Below are positions 49,259-58,813 of a DNA stretch of 64,000 nucleotides, piece by piece. The position numbers and the translations under genes are program-made. Source of the stretch: Ktedonospora formicarum (lineage in GTDB: Bacteria; Chloroflexota; Ktedonobacteria; Ktedonobacterales; Ktedonobacteraceae). The DNA is taken from NCBI RefSeq assembly GCF_016587355.1, contig NZ_BNJF01000007.1, forward strand, positions 186,001-250,000, written 5' to 3'. Under the pieces are notes generated by a model that saw only the letters and a program-made list of their open reading frames with translations, searched no databases and was not told the origin of the DNA. Within the stretch, counting starts at the first letter, position 1. Every line of letters begins with the position of its first letter.

Positions 49259-51545
49259 ATATTTGCTTCTTGCCGACCAGCAACTCAAAGTGCTCACAAT
49301 CCAGAGCCTCATGCTCAATCAAAGCATCAGCCAACAGGTGTAGCTGCTCATTATGCTCGCTGAGAGTGCGCGTAGCGAGCGCATGGCCCTCATCTATAAG
49401 TCGCGTGATCTCAGCATCGACCAGTCCCTTCAGATTTGATCCTAAAGGAGATTGAGGCGATACAAATGCTGGTTGAGGATTCGCCGCATGATACGCACGC
49501 GAGAAGTCGCTATGCCAGACAGGCTTTCCGGACCCATCTAATGCTAGCGTTTGACCTGGCAACGCGCTCTGTCGATCCATATTGAAGGCATAGGAGCCTT
49601 CCTCTGCTTGATGATCCGCAAAAACCAGGCCCACCTCTTGGCTCATTCCCCAGCGAGTCACCATCCGCTTTGCCAGGTTCGTTACAACCTGAAAATCGTT
49701 CTCGGCACCCGTCGTCACCTGACTCATGCCAAAGGTCAGTTCCTCCGCGACGCGCCCACCTAGCCCGACAGCGATCTTCGCCATAAGGTACTCACGGCTA
49801 TAGTTATAGCGATCATCCTCATTAATAAACTGAGTAACTCCCAGGCTCTGACCGCGAGGCAGAATAGTTACCCGATTCACCGCGTCCGCCGCTGGCAAGT
49901 AATGAGCAACTAAGGCATGACCTGCCTCATGGACCGCGATAATTCGCCGCTCGTGCTCGTTCATCACCAGTGGGCGCAACGCACCAAGTTGCACCCGTGC
50001 CAGGGCATCTTCAAAGCATTGGTGGGATACTGTATCCAAATTACGTCGGGCGGCGACTAACGCAGATTCGTTCACAAGGTTTGCTAGATCTGCGCCGGTC
50101 ATGCCAGTTGTCATACGTGCCAGTCGCTCCAAACTCACATCAGGATCTAGTGGGTTTTTCCTGGTATGTACACGCAGAATCGCCTCACGTCCAACGCGAT
50201 CAGGTGGTGAAACCATAATGCGACGATCAAAGCGTCCCGGTCGCAACAAAGCGTTATCAAGGATATCCGCACGGTTGGTTGCCGCCATCACAACTACCGC
50301 GTGGCGTTCATCGAAACCATCCAATTCCACTAGCAACTGATTCAGCGTCTGATCACGCTCATCATTCCCGCCCATACGCATAGAGCGCTTCCGCCCAACG
50401 GCATCGATCTCATCAATGAAGACCACACTGGGAGATGCCTGGCGCGCCTGATTAAAGAGGTCACGCACCCGGCTTGCCCCCACACCTACAAACATCTCCA
50501 CAAACTCAGAGGCGCTCATAGAAAAGAACGGGACCCGCGCTTCACCCGCGACCGCACGAGCCAGTAAGGTTTTGCCTGTTCCTGGCGGACCAACAAGCAG
50601 CGCTCCACATGGAATACGCGCACCAAGCTTGTTATAGCGCTCAGGGGCGCGTAGGAACTGCACAATCTCTTCAAGTTCCTCACGCACCTCATCGATACCT
50701 GCCACATCAGCGAAGGTCACCCGCTTTTCACTTGAGAGACGTGCTGTTCGTGCTCTGATCATGGACTCACTATTCATCAAAGTAGTAGAGCTACGCGCCT
50801 GGTCTTTGTACTCTTCATCTCGCCGTGAGCTACCTTCCTTTACACGTTCAAAGCGACGCGCGCGACTTTTCCCAAGCTGTGAAACACGCTGATCTATCGA
50901 TTTTTCCAGATTGGTATGCTTACGCGTCCAGAAGTAGACGAACATGACGAGGGCAAAAACAAGAAATGGCAGAGATCGCCAGAGATACATCAGCCAAACA
51001 GCCACCTGTGTCACTGGTAACGTCCTCACTTGTATATGTTTACTCAGGAGCAGAGGCATCAAACGCCCATCTCCATTTACTGGCATCTGCGTATGGAGAG
51101 CGCGCTCACTATCCAACGCTTTCCCATCCGCCGAGTTGCCAGTGCTTACATAACGATCCCAGACAAGCACATCTTGATTCTGCTGAGAGATGGAAGTACC
51201 AGCCTGTTTCGAGTTCACTTGCGCTGGTTGGCTCAATAGCGCACGTATCTCATTACCACGGATATTTACTGCCAGCACATTCCCTTCTTCCACCATCTGA
51301 ACAAATCCGCTGTAGGAGATCGCCATTTCACCATTAGAGGTCGGAATTGTCGGAATAGGAGGCCGTAACTGACTCGCAACCGCAAAGGAGAGCGCTAATA
51401 GAGCTACTAACAGAGCTACAGTCCAGAGAGCATGCTGTTCCCCCCTGAAGAACTGCCAAGCCTTGCGACCATAATCTTCAACTGGCCTTCGCCGCTGCCC
51501 ATTCCATTTAGGCAACTTGTTATGGCGACCTGCATTGTCATCCAT
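49257..51545 (-). CDS. ftsH: ATP-dependent zinc metalloprotease FtsH
   Basis: 762 residues, long for FtsH (usually about 610-650) because of an N-terminal extension and a linker insert at about 210-275. Two membrane helices (about 40-58 and 182-206) flank the periplasmic domain. AAA+ domain: Walker A GPPGTGKT (319-326), pore loop FVEMFVGVGASRV, Walker B SVVFIDEIDAVG, and the arginine-finger region. Zinc site HEAGH at 539-543, third ligand in TTGAENDF. It degrades unneeded membrane and soluble proteins. The ATG has GAGGT five bases upstream. No essential neighbour; a second FtsH is likely elsewhere in such genomes (inference). Confidence 0.95.
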   Translation of the reverse strand: MDDNAGRHNKLPKWNGQRRRPVEDYGRKAWQFFRGEQHALWTVALLVALLALSFAVASQLRPPIPTIPTSNGEMAISYSGFVQMVEEGNVLAVNIRGNEIRALLSQPAQVNSKQAGTSISQQNQDVLVWDRYVSTGNSADGKALDSERALHTQMPVNGDGRLMPLLLSKHIQVRTLPVTQVAVWLMYLWRSLPFLVFALVMFVYFWTRKHTNLEKSIDQRVSQLGKSRARRFERVKEGSSRRDEEYKDQARSSTTLMNSESMIRARTARLSSEKRVTFADVAGIDEVREELEEIVQFLRAPERYNKLGARIPCGALLVGPPGTGKTLLARAVAGEARVPFFSMSASEFVEMFVGVGASRVRDLFNQARQASPSVVFIDEIDAVGRKRSMRMGGNDERDQTLNQLLVELDGFDERHAVVVMAATNRADILDNALLRPGRFDRRIMVSPPDRVGREAILRVHTRKNPLDPDVSLERLARMTTGMTGADLANLVNESALVAARRNLDTVSHQCFEDALARVQLGALRPLVMNEHERRIIAVHEAGHALVAHYLPAADAVNRVTILPRGQSLGVTQFINEDDRYNYSREYLMAKIAVGLGGRVAEELTFGMSQVTTGAENDFQVVTNLAKRMVTRWGMSQEVGLVFADHQAEEGSYAFNMDRQSALPGQTLALDGSGKPVWHSDFSRAYHAANPQPAFVSPQSPLGSNLKGLVDAEITRLIDEGHALATRTLSEHNEQLHLLADALIEHEALDCEHFELLVGKKQI

Positions 51546-52098
51546 TCAACACCTCTTGAAAAGATCGCATCGCGAGACCTTGCCTGAGTGTCTCGCATAT
51601 CTATGTAGCACGCACAAATTCGTCCTGTTTCCCCACTTCTCTCAGCAACCCTTACCACATCTCCCGCCATACAGCAGGAAATAGACCATGAAAGATGATG
51701 ACAAAGGATCAAAAGGTGTGACTTTATGGACGATCACCAATAGTTTACTTGTTTTGTGAAGAAAAGCAGCACATTCGGTACTTTCTTCTTAAAAAGATTA
51801 AAGCTTGTTAATTCACATCCAACCGTATCATTATAAATCATTACGAGATGGTATTGGTAATAACTATACAACCACCCGATCTATCGCATCACAACAACCC
51901 TCCGAAAGCCACAATGATCTACCAAGAGACATACAAAGTCTAGTTCTAACACGTTACAGGCAACTTCTCTCGATACAGGAAAGGCTATCCATTATCATCT
52001 TGTTGAGTTTTTATTGCGTAATAAAGAAAATAGACCCTGGACTTGCCAAGAGATGGCAAAGTTCCAGAGCCCTCACAGAGCCAAGAAAGGCACACATT
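51546..52098. other. Intergenic region upstream of ftsH
   Basis: No gene supported; it is AT-rich from 51715 to 51840. It has a 7-base inverted repeat GCGAGAC/GTCTCGC (51572-51578 and 51590-51596) in the ftsH leader, no CIRCE element, and the DUF554 gene terminator near 52037-52067. A clear ftsH promoter was not found. Confidence 0.5.
52037..52067 (-). terminator. Terminator of the DUF554 gene
   Basis: TTGCCA/TGGCAA core with outer CTGGA/TCCAG pairing. The minus-strand tail reads GGTCTATTTTCTTTATT. Confidence 0.6.
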
Positions 52099-52911
52099 TT
52101 AACCGCCCAATCCAAGATCAAGAGGAATATGGAGAAGGTTCAGAAGCGCCACCAGGAGCGGCGCTATAAGCAATGCTGGCAGCATATTGGCGACCTTAAT
52201 ACGTGACAAGCCCATATTAGTAAGCTGAATACCCAGGATATTCAAAGCCAGACCAATTAAGACTGTCCCGCCTACAGCCGAAAGTTCAATGACACGCGGT
52301 TGCGCGCCCAAAGCCAGACTTGGATTAGAAATAAGCAGCGGCTTGATAAGACCAGCCAGCAAGGATATCCCTCCTTGCACAATTAGCACCGTTACGCCAG
52401 CAAAGAGTACCCCACGCCCAAAACTACTGGCGAAGATAATGGCGGAGAAGCCATCAAGAATCGCCTTGATAGCCAGGAGACGAAAATCGCCTGTTAAGCC
52501 ATCCTGAATTGAGCCAAGAATGGTTAATGGGCCAACACAGAATTGTAGGCTCGCCACCACAAAAGCCGTGGTAAAATGTTGTTCACTTCCCGTCTTATCG
52601 ACACGGCGCTTGAGCGATTCTCCCAACCAGTTAATACCACCATCGATATTTACAATTTCGCCAATTACGACACCAATCACTAACGCCAGCAGCGGGATCA
52701 GTGCATTTTCAGTCTTCAATGCACCACTCAGCCCAATTACAATCGTCATCAAACCTATTGCCACAATAACCGCCTGCTTGATCCGTTCAGGCAAACGGTC
52801 ACCAATCAATAAGCCAAGAATACCTCCTATCATTACCGTACCAAAGTTGAGCAACGTTCCACGCAGCGGCAGAGCCGACACATCAGTCAACAATATGTTT
52901 ACTAATAGCAT
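52099..52911 (-). CDS. DUF554-family membrane protein
   Basis: 270 residues, about seven membrane helices: GTLLNFGTVMIGGILGLLIG, AVIVAIGLMTIVIGLSGAL, ALIPLLALVIGVVIGEIVNID and so on. GTLLNFGTV near the N-terminus, ALVIGVVIGE and VASLQFCVGPLTILGSIQDGLTGD are the diagnostic DUF554 (YdfK/YqgA) segments. Function is not established; a transport role has been suggested in the literature for relatives. The ATG at 52911 has AAGGA ten bases upstream; starts at 52929 or 52932 lack a site. It is not in an operon. Confidence 0.88.
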   Translation of the reverse strand: MLLVNILLTDVSALPLRGTLLNFGTVMIGGILGLLIGDRLPERIKQAVIVAIGLMTIVIGLSGALKTENALIPLLALVIGVVIGEIVNIDGGINWLGESLKRRVDKTGSEQHFTTAFVVASLQFCVGPLTILGSIQDGLTGDFRLLAIKAILDGFSAIIFASSFGRGVLFAGVTVLIVQGGISLLAGLIKPLLISNPSLALGAQPRVIELSAVGGTVLIGLALNILGIQLTNMGLSRIKVANMLPALLIAPLLVALLNLLHIPLDLGLGG

Positions 52912-53376
52912 CCTTTGACTATCCTTCATCACAAACTACAAATGGCAAGCATTCGCCTGAGCAAAACTAGCCGTCCTGAGACGACGTTGGCAAATTCTTT
53001 CTTACAGCAACATACATGTTCTTAGCATAGCACGCTCTTCAGGCTCGCTGAAAGGCCCTATACCTTCTGCCACCACCTTTTGCGCAGAACCTCTTCGAGG
53101 CCTCTCGCTACCTATAAAGTCTGTAAGGCAAAGACGCCGTTAACCAGAAGAGATGTATGGACAAACTGGTAGAAGTGAGCAAAAGGCCCCTTATAGGCTT
53201 TATCGAAGCATTTTGTTGTGCCTGTATACTGCTAACGAGCAAGCAAACTGCTTGCCCGCTCATGCGAGAATTACATCTCTTTACTGAAAGGTGAAACGAT
53301 ATGTTTATCTTCCTCGCTCGCATCCATCCCTAACATCGCGATGTCATACGAGGGAGAAAAAAGGAGTTTGCCTATC
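52912..53376. other. Intergenic region before the DUF4397 gene
   Basis: Contains dispersed repeat copy 4 (52950-52995) and a GCAAGC/GCTTGC hairpin (53239-53255) just after a TATACT at 53225-53230 that could be the -10 for the DUF4397 gene (the -35 is poor). No gene seen. Confidence 0.45.
52950..52995 (+). repeat. Dispersed repeat copy 4 (46 bases)
   Basis: CATTCGCCTGAGC at one end and CGTTGGCAAAT at the other, with ACTAGCCGTC between. It shares ends and the CTAGCCG block with the copies at 26226 and 38861. It looks like a shortened internal-deletion form. Confidence 0.55.
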
Positions 53377-54162
53377 ATGAAAGAACATACCACGAAAGTG
53401 CGAGGTTCAACGAAAAACATCCTCAGACAGGCAACGCTGCCACTGGTGATGCTTAGCCTGGCCCTCGCCTGCCTCATGGGAACACGGGCGGCTTCCGCTG
53501 AGCAGGAGAAAGCACATGTACGTGTCGTTCATGCTTCGTCAAAAACCGGGCCGGTCGATGTGTTTATGGATGGCAAAGAAGTCCTGAAGAATTTCTCGTT
53601 TGGCAATGTTAGCAACTATAGCAATCTCCCAGCGGGTAAACATGAATTGAAGATCACGCCGACTGGTAAAGGCGAAAAAGCTGCGGTGCTTACCGCGACT
53701 GCGAACGTCCAGCCCAAAGGTTTCTATACCATTGCCGCTACAAGCTCTAAAAATGGCGACCTCGGCTTGAAGGCATTTAAAGACGACAATACAGGCAATA
53801 AAAAAGAAGCGAAGGTCCGTGTCTATCACTTCTCGCCAGACCTGGGTGCGGTAAATGTCACCAGAGATAACAAAGCCATTATCAAAGACCTGAACTTTGA
53901 ACAAGCCAGCGATTATGTGACCGTTCCCGCTGGTAACGATAAGTTTGAAGCCTCGTCTACCAACACAGATAAGAAGCTCCCCATCCAGGCAAATATTAAG
54001 GATGGAAAAGTCTATAGCGTCTTTGTGCTTGGCGAACTCAAAGGCAAGCCAGCGCTGACCTATAAGGTAAAGACAACGGACATGGAAAGCGTGGAGATGC
54101 GAGGCTCACCAACCGCAAACGCGACCCCACACACGAAGAGCACTGCCACCGCCACACATTAA
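53377..54162 (+). CDS. Secreted DUF4397-domain protein
   Basis: 261 residues from the ATG at 53377, which has AAGGAG 11 bases upstream (an ATG at 53341 lacks a site). Signal peptide: basic start, hydrophobic stretch ATLPLVMLSLALACLMG, cleavage near TRAASA-EQ. The mature part holds two consecutive DUF4397 repeats, each beginning VRVVHASSKTGPVDVFMDGK or VRVYHFSPDLGAVNVTRDNK and including LPAGKHELKITPTG or VPAGNDKFEASSTN. The tail is Thr/Ala-rich. Such proteins are cell-surface or extracellular; function is not known. Confidence 0.88.
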   Translation: MKEHTTKVRGSTKNILRQATLPLVMLSLALACLMGTRAASAEQEKAHVRVVHASSKTGPVDVFMDGKEVLKNFSFGNVSNYSNLPAGKHELKITPTGKGEKAAVLTATANVQPKGFYTIAATSSKNGDLGLKAFKDDNTGNKKEAKVRVYHFSPDLGAVNVTRDNKAIIKDLNFEQASDYVTVPAGNDKFEASSTNTDKKLPIQANIKDGKVYSVFVLGELKGKPALTYKVKTTDMESVEMRGSPTANATPHTKSTATATH

Positions 54163-54206
54163 TAAGACAAAATCACCTAACAACTAGTTAGGCTTTGACG
54201 CTACAA

Positions 54207-54240
54207 CGGGAGGTGGTCGCCAGTAAGCGACCACCTCCCG
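54207..54240. terminator. Terminator between DUF4397 and S9 peptidase genes
   Basis: Perfect 14-base GC-rich stem (54207-54220 and 54227-54240) with loop CAGTAA between convergent stops. Confidence 0.8.
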
Positions 54241-54259
54241 CTATGCAATTCATAGGCAA

Positions 54260-56095
54260 TCAAGATTTCAAATGGATATCAAGGAATCTAACAATGGATG
54301 GATATGCCTTAAGCCGGTTTACACGCTTGATCAAGCCATGTCCCTCGTCAGAAAAGACAAGATGCTCAACGGGAACTCCTTGGTCCTTGAGCGCGCTCAC
54401 AATCTGCTCTGTCTCACCCACAGGCACTCGCGGGTCATTGGCGCCATGCACGACAAAGAGAGGTGCGGTGATCTTATCAACCGAGTGGATGGGTGATATC
54501 CGCTCCAGGAACTCTCGATCAGCTTCCAGACTTCCATATTCAGCCTCACGCCACCTGCGTCTCCAAGGGCCGGTATTTTCGAGGAAGGTGACAAAATTGG
54601 CAATACCTACGATATCCACGGCAGCCGCCCAGAGTTCGGGATAGGTGGTTATCGCGGAGAGTACCATAAAACCACCGTAGCTACCACCATAAATCGCGAT
54701 CCGCTTTGGATCAGCGATGCCGCTCTCACGCAGCCACATTGCTGCAGCTTGCAGGTCGGCGACCGAATCCATACGCTTGCGCACATCATCCAGGCTTTGG
54801 TAGGTCGCGCCATAGCCCGTGCTCCCTCGCACATTGGTCGCCAGCACAGCATAACCTCGGGCGAGGAGATATTGATAGATAGGGTTGAATATTGGGCGTT
54901 CCTGGCTCTCAGGCCCACCATGTACGCTAATGACAACAGGGAGGTCTTTGGGCGCATCTTTGGGGAGATAGAGGAAGGCTGGAATATCGCGCCCATCAAA
55001 GGTAGGATAACGGACCAGCGAGGGATTAACAAAGGTTTCACGTGGGATACCACCTGACGAACTTAATGTAGCGCGCTGGATATGTCCACCATCCAGGTCC
55101 CAGACCCAGATATCAGTTGGCTCATCGGCGCAACTGAGCGTGATCGCCAATTTCTCGCCGCTGTTAGACCAGGTCAGACCAGGCACAACACTCTTCGTCG
55201 GAAGAGTTGGAGCAAGTAATGGGCGACGCTGCTCCCATCCCTGTGTGACGTCAAACAGTTCGATGCGCGAGATGCCATCTTCATTGATGACTGTAGCCAT
55301 CTTGGCTCCATCTTTGGTGACAGCGAGGGCCTCTATATCCCATGAGAGATCGCTAAGATAGCTTAATTCGGTCGTTTCCAGATCCAGGTAGGCCAGAGAG
55401 AGAAACTCACGCTCGCGATTGCTCACCAGATAGAGTCCCTTACAATCAGTGGACCAGAATGGATAACGGTGCGCGGCAAACCCACTATAGTTACCAGGAG
55501 TAAGATCCCGCGCCTCGCCTGTTGCAATATCTATCAGGATGAGTTTGTTGCGCGACTCCGATTCCAGGCGCGAGACAAGGATCTGAGTACCATCAGGGGA
55601 ATAACGCAGCGGCATATTTGAGCCGTCCTGCTGCAAGAGTAAGCGACGCTCGCCATTCCGAATATTCATCTCATAGACATCGAAGAAGCGCGCATCCCGT
55701 TCGTTACTTCCATAGACAATCCGCTCGCCATCAGGCGACCAGCCACCAAAGGCATGCATCACCTCAGGCTTATTCGTCAATGCTTGAAGCCTGGGATCAT
55801 CGAGGCGCAAAAGAAAGAGCTGAGCACGCTCATTGCCACCAATATCACCAGTCACAAGCAAGACATCTTCGTGTGGCGCAAAGGTAGCGCTCGCAACTCG
55901 CTCGCTCCTGAAGGTCAACTGCTCCGGCCAGGATGGCTCTTGCGAACCTCGCTGATCAATAGAGACACACCACGCTTCCGCCACACCAGTAATATCTGTG
56001 AGGAAACTTAACCGCTGCCCATCTGGTGAGATGCTAGCTCCCGTAGCAGCACGAACGTTTAAGTATTGTTCAAAGCCATACAGTTCTTTTGTCAC
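54260..56095 (-). CDS. S9-family serine peptidase (acylaminoacyl-peptidase/prolyl-oligopeptidase type)
   Basis: 611 residues. The N-terminal beta-propeller (about 15-345) is built of WD40-like/TolB repeats, for example FGGWSPDGERIVYGSN and LRYSPDGTQILVSR. The C-terminal alpha/beta hydrolase has nucleophile Ser472 in GGSYGGF, Asp554 in GANDPRVP and His586 in DEGHGL; the oxyanion region is VISVHGGPE. No signal peptide, so probably cytoplasmic peptide turnover. The GTG start at 56095 has AGTAGGA close upstream. A strong hairpin separates it from tex. Confidence 0.92.
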   Translation of the reverse strand: MTKELYGFEQYLNVRAATGASISPDGQRLSFLTDITGVAEAWCVSIDQRGSQEPSWPEQLTFRSERVASATFAPHEDVLLVTGDIGGNERAQLFLLRLDDPRLQALTNKPEVMHAFGGWSPDGERIVYGSNERDARFFDVYEMNIRNGERRLLLQQDGSNMPLRYSPDGTQILVSRLESESRNKLILIDIATGEARDLTPGNYSGFAAHRYPFWSTDCKGLYLVSNREREFLSLAYLDLETTELSYLSDLSWDIEALAVTKDGAKMATVINEDGISRIELFDVTQGWEQRRPLLAPTLPTKSVVPGLTWSNSGEKLAITLSCADEPTDIWVWDLDGGHIQRATLSSSGGIPRETFVNPSLVRYPTFDGRDIPAFLYLPKDAPKDLPVVISVHGGPESQERPIFNPIYQYLLARGYAVLATNVRGSTGYGATYQSLDDVRKRMDSVADLQAAAMWLRESGIADPKRIAIYGGSYGGFMVLSAITTYPELWAAAVDIVGIANFVTFLENTGPWRRRWREAEYGSLEADREFLERISPIHSVDKITAPLFVVHGANDPRVPVGETEQIVSALKDQGVPVEHLVFSDEGHGLIKRVNRLKAYPSIVRFLDIHLKS

Positions 56096-56168
56096 GTCCT
56101 ACTCTACCTCTCGCATAGCTATACAACGTCTCCTAATAGAGATACTCTCCCTATTATAGGACACACAG

Positions 56169-56212
56169 AAGGAGCATGGTGCCCGAATTGTTATTCGGGC
56201 ACCATGCTCCTT
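56169..56212. terminator. Strong hairpin between tex and the S9 peptidase gene
   Basis: Perfect 20-base inverted repeat (56169-56188 and 56193-56212) with loop TGTT. On the plus strand it runs into TTTTT; on the minus strand, where the flanking genes lie, the tail is CTGTGTG. Still the most likely end of the tex transcript. Confidence 0.75.
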
Positions 56213-56255
56213 TTTGGAAGACGCTTTCAGGCGCCAGACCTACATTGCAGGTTCT

Positions 56256-56900
56256 TTATGCCTTCTTGACGTTACGCATACTGAGTTGGATACGATTGCG
56301 CCTGGAATCCACGCTGAGCACGCGCACCTGGACCACCTGGCCCACAGCCACCACGCTCAGCGGATCTTTTACAAAGCGCTCGGTCATCTCAGAGATATGC
56401 ACCAGGCCATCCTGTTTTACGCCGATATCGACAAAAGCGCCAAAGTCGACCACATTGCGCACCGTCCCCTGAAGGATCATCCCAGTCTGTAAATCCTCCA
56501 TCTTTAGCACATCATGGCGCAAAATAGGGGCGGGGAGAGCGTCGCGTGGGTCAAGTCCGGGCTTCTCCAGATTCTCCAGGATATCATGCAACGTGGGCAT
56601 ACCAACACCAACCTGTTTGGCGATATCCTTCCATGCCCCCTCTTCACTATCAACGTTAGCGCGGTTACGTGTATTTCGACCCAGCGTGCTCTGAAGCTTG
56701 ATCAATTGCTTAAACTGAGCAATCCGTTCAATGGGTTTCTGCTTCTGATCGCCTGGAAGCATATTGAGCAAGGCACGCGTGGCCTCATAGCTTTCAGGGT
56801 GAATAAAGGTATTATCGAGGAGCTCCGAACCGTTAGCGATCTTGAGGAAACCTGCCGCCTGGACAAAGGTCGCGGGTCCCAAGCCTGGCACCTTTTTCAA
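56256..56900 (-). CDS. tex: C-terminal part of frameshifted Tex (HhH and S1 domains)
   Basis: 214 residues from a TTG at 56900. KKVPGLGPATFVQAAGFLKI is the helix-hairpin-helix module of Tex, then HPESYEATRALLNML, and the S1 RNA-binding domain at about 140-210 (GMILQGTVRNVVDFGAFVDIGVKQDGLVHISEM). It continues the frame that would follow the 56897-58579 gene if one base were added near 56919-56923. Without its N-terminal catalytic-like core it is unlikely to function alone. No ribosome binding site is evident at its start. Confidence 0.8.
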   Translation of the reverse strand: MKKVPGLGPATFVQAAGFLKIANGSELLDNTFIHPESYEATRALLNMLPGDQKQKPIERIAQFKQLIKLQSTLGRNTRNRANVDSEEGAWKDIAKQVGVGMPTLHDILENLEKPGLDPRDALPAPILRHDVLKMEDLQTGMILQGTVRNVVDFGAFVDIGVKQDGLVHISEMTERFVKDPLSVVAVGQVVQVRVLSVDSRRNRIQLSMRNVKKA

Positions 56901-58579
56901 GCTATCACGCGACTCAAAGGGCCGTTCGCCTCACGATACTTCACAATCGCATTGGCGACGCGCGTATTGATACCCGAGACATGCTTGAGGAGCGCGGATG
57001 AGGCCGAATTGACCTCGACACCAGCGAAGTTTACGCAAGAAACAACCACGCGTTCGAGCATGCCTGCCAGTTCTTTCTGGTCCACATCATGCTGATAGAG
57101 GCCGACACCTACCGCCTTAGGGTCAATCTTGACGAGTTCCGCTAGCGGATCCTGCAAGCGCCGGGCGATAGAGATAGTTCCGCGCTGGGTCGCATCCAAG
57201 GTTGGAAATTCCTCGCGCGCGGCCTCGGAGGCCGAATACACCGAGGCCCCAGCCTCATTGACCATCACATACCCAATCTCGCCGCTACGCCCATTGTCCT
57301 GCTCTATCGCGCGGATCAGGTTGGCAACCAGTTGCTCCGTTTCACGTGAGGCAGTGCCATTGCCAATCGCGACCACAGTCACCTGATGCTTGGTAATCAG
57401 GTCGCGTAGGACCTTCTTCGCCTTCTCTTCCTGGTGGAGATAGACGGTATCAGAGAGCAGATACTTACCTGTGCCATCAACGAGCGCGACCTTACAACCA
57501 GTGCGATAGCCAGGATCGAGTCCCAAAATCTTCTTCCCTCGGAAGGGAGGTTGAAGCAACAGGTTGCGCAAATTCACGGCAAAGATATTAATTGCATGAT
57601 CTTCAGCTCGCTTGGTCAATTCCAGCCGCATTTCACGCTCCATCGCGGGCGCGAGCAGGCGCTTATATCCATCCTCCATCGCCTCTTCAAGCACATGGTG
57701 AAATGGTGATGTCTCGCGCGTGGGGTATTGCGGCGTTATATCGCCCTTGGCTTGCTCGTAAGACAGATTGACCCCAATGCGCAAGACCCCCTCACGCTCA
57801 GCACGGTTCAGGGCCAGGATACGATGAGGTACCAGCTTCGTAACATCTTCATTAAAATCATAATAGAGTTGATACACACCCTGCGGATCTTTTGCCTTCA
57901 ACTCTTCCTCATCCACCGCTTTTGTCTTCAACATCGAACTCTTGAAGAACGCAGAGCGTACGTTGCCGCGTACCGTGGCATCTTCAGCAATTATTTCAGC
58001 GACAATATCAGCAGCACCTGCGTAGGCTTCAAGGCTGGTATCTACACCCTTGTCAGCATCCAGGTATGGTCGGGCATGCTCTTCCAGGAGTGCTTCAATA
58101 TCACCTGATACCTCTGGCTGTTGCAAGATAATCTCAGCCAATGGGGCTAGGCCCTTTTCGCGTGCCACACTCGCGCGAGTCTTCCTTTTGGGGCGATAAG
58201 GCAGATAGAGATCTTCGACCTCCTGCAACGTCGCCGCCGCATCAATGGCCATCGCCAATTCCGGTGTTAGCTTACCTTGCGTATCAATCAAGCGGCGGAC
58301 ATCTTGCTTACGCTCATGTAAGGCCCGAATGGCTGCCGTCCGGTCTGCGATAGCTTGAATCTGTACCTCATCCAGACTTCCCGTCACTTCTTTGCGATAG
58401 CGAGCGATAAAAGGAATGGTATTTCCTTCATCGAGCAGGCCAATGGTACGGGTAATCTGGCCACGTTGCAGATTCAATTCGCTACTGAGACGCTCCGCAA
58501 CCTCCTGAGGCGATAGAGTAGCCTCCTCAGGAGATTGACTCTCCAATGTCACTGTCTCTTCTGTCTGTTCCGTTGCCAA
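56897..58579 (-). CDS. tex: N-terminal part of frameshifted Tex (transcription accessory protein)
   Basis: About 560 residues from the TTG at 58579, which has GGAAGGTGG upstream; the frame opens to 58705, but that part encodes an unlikely hydrophobic leader. It contains the Tex N-terminal helical region (GNTIPFIARYRKEVTGSLDEVQIQAI, PYRPKRKTRASVAREKGL), the YqgF/RNase H-like domain (ILGLDPGYRTGCKVALVD, VVAIGNGTASRETEQLV) and most of the HhH region, then stops after REANGPLSRVIA. Other Tex proteins continue as NG.F.SR..L.KVP.LGP, found in the next frame. Rejoined length is about 774 residues, as in E. coli YhgF. Missing one C or G. Confidence 0.85.
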   Translation of the reverse strand: MATEQTEETVTLESQSPEEATLSPQEVAERLSSELNLQRGQITRTIGLLDEGNTIPFIARYRKEVTGSLDEVQIQAIADRTAAIRALHERKQDVRRLIDTQGKLTPELAMAIDAAATLQEVEDLYLPYRPKRKTRASVAREKGLAPLAEIILQQPEVSGDIEALLEEHARPYLDADKGVDTSLEAYAGAADIVAEIIAEDATVRGNVRSAFFKSSMLKTKAVDEEELKAKDPQGVYQLYYDFNEDVTKLVPHRILALNRAEREGVLRIGVNLSYEQAKGDITPQYPTRETSPFHHVLEEAMEDGYKRLLAPAMEREMRLELTKRAEDHAINIFAVNLRNLLLQPPFRGKKILGLDPGYRTGCKVALVDGTGKYLLSDTVYLHQEEKAKKVLRDLITKHQVTVVAIGNGTASRETEQLVANLIRAIEQDNGRSGEIGYVMVNEAGASVYSASEAAREEFPTLDATQRGTISIARRLQDPLAELVKIDPKAVGVGLYQHDVDQKELAGMLERVVVSCVNFAGVEVNSASSALLKHVSGINTRVANAIVKYREANGPLSRVIA

Positions 58580-58813
58580 AGGTATATTCCACCTTCCCAA
58601 AATACAATAGCTATACGTACGTATGCACAACAATACGCAGCCTGCCAGACCAACAATCAAGCAGGCGGAGAATGCTGCCATCATACATAAATAGGATAGT
58701 ACCACAAACGCGAGCGTTTTTCGGAAAACTCACCATTTCAGGCGTATAGCAGCCCCTTCCTCGCGTACCAATGGGTAAGGAGATTAGAGAGCAAGCACTC
58801 TTGGCCGCTCAGT

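Noticed and set aside
51546..51800. CIRCE or other heat-shock operator upstream of ftsH
   Set aside because: Looked for TTAGCACTC-N9-GAGTGCTAA and found nothing similar; only a short GCGAGAC inverted repeat.
51805..52206. 133-codon plus-strand frame upstream of ftsH
   Set aside because: AT-rich, irregular composition, overlaps the DUF554 gene and its terminator on the other strand, no ribosome site.
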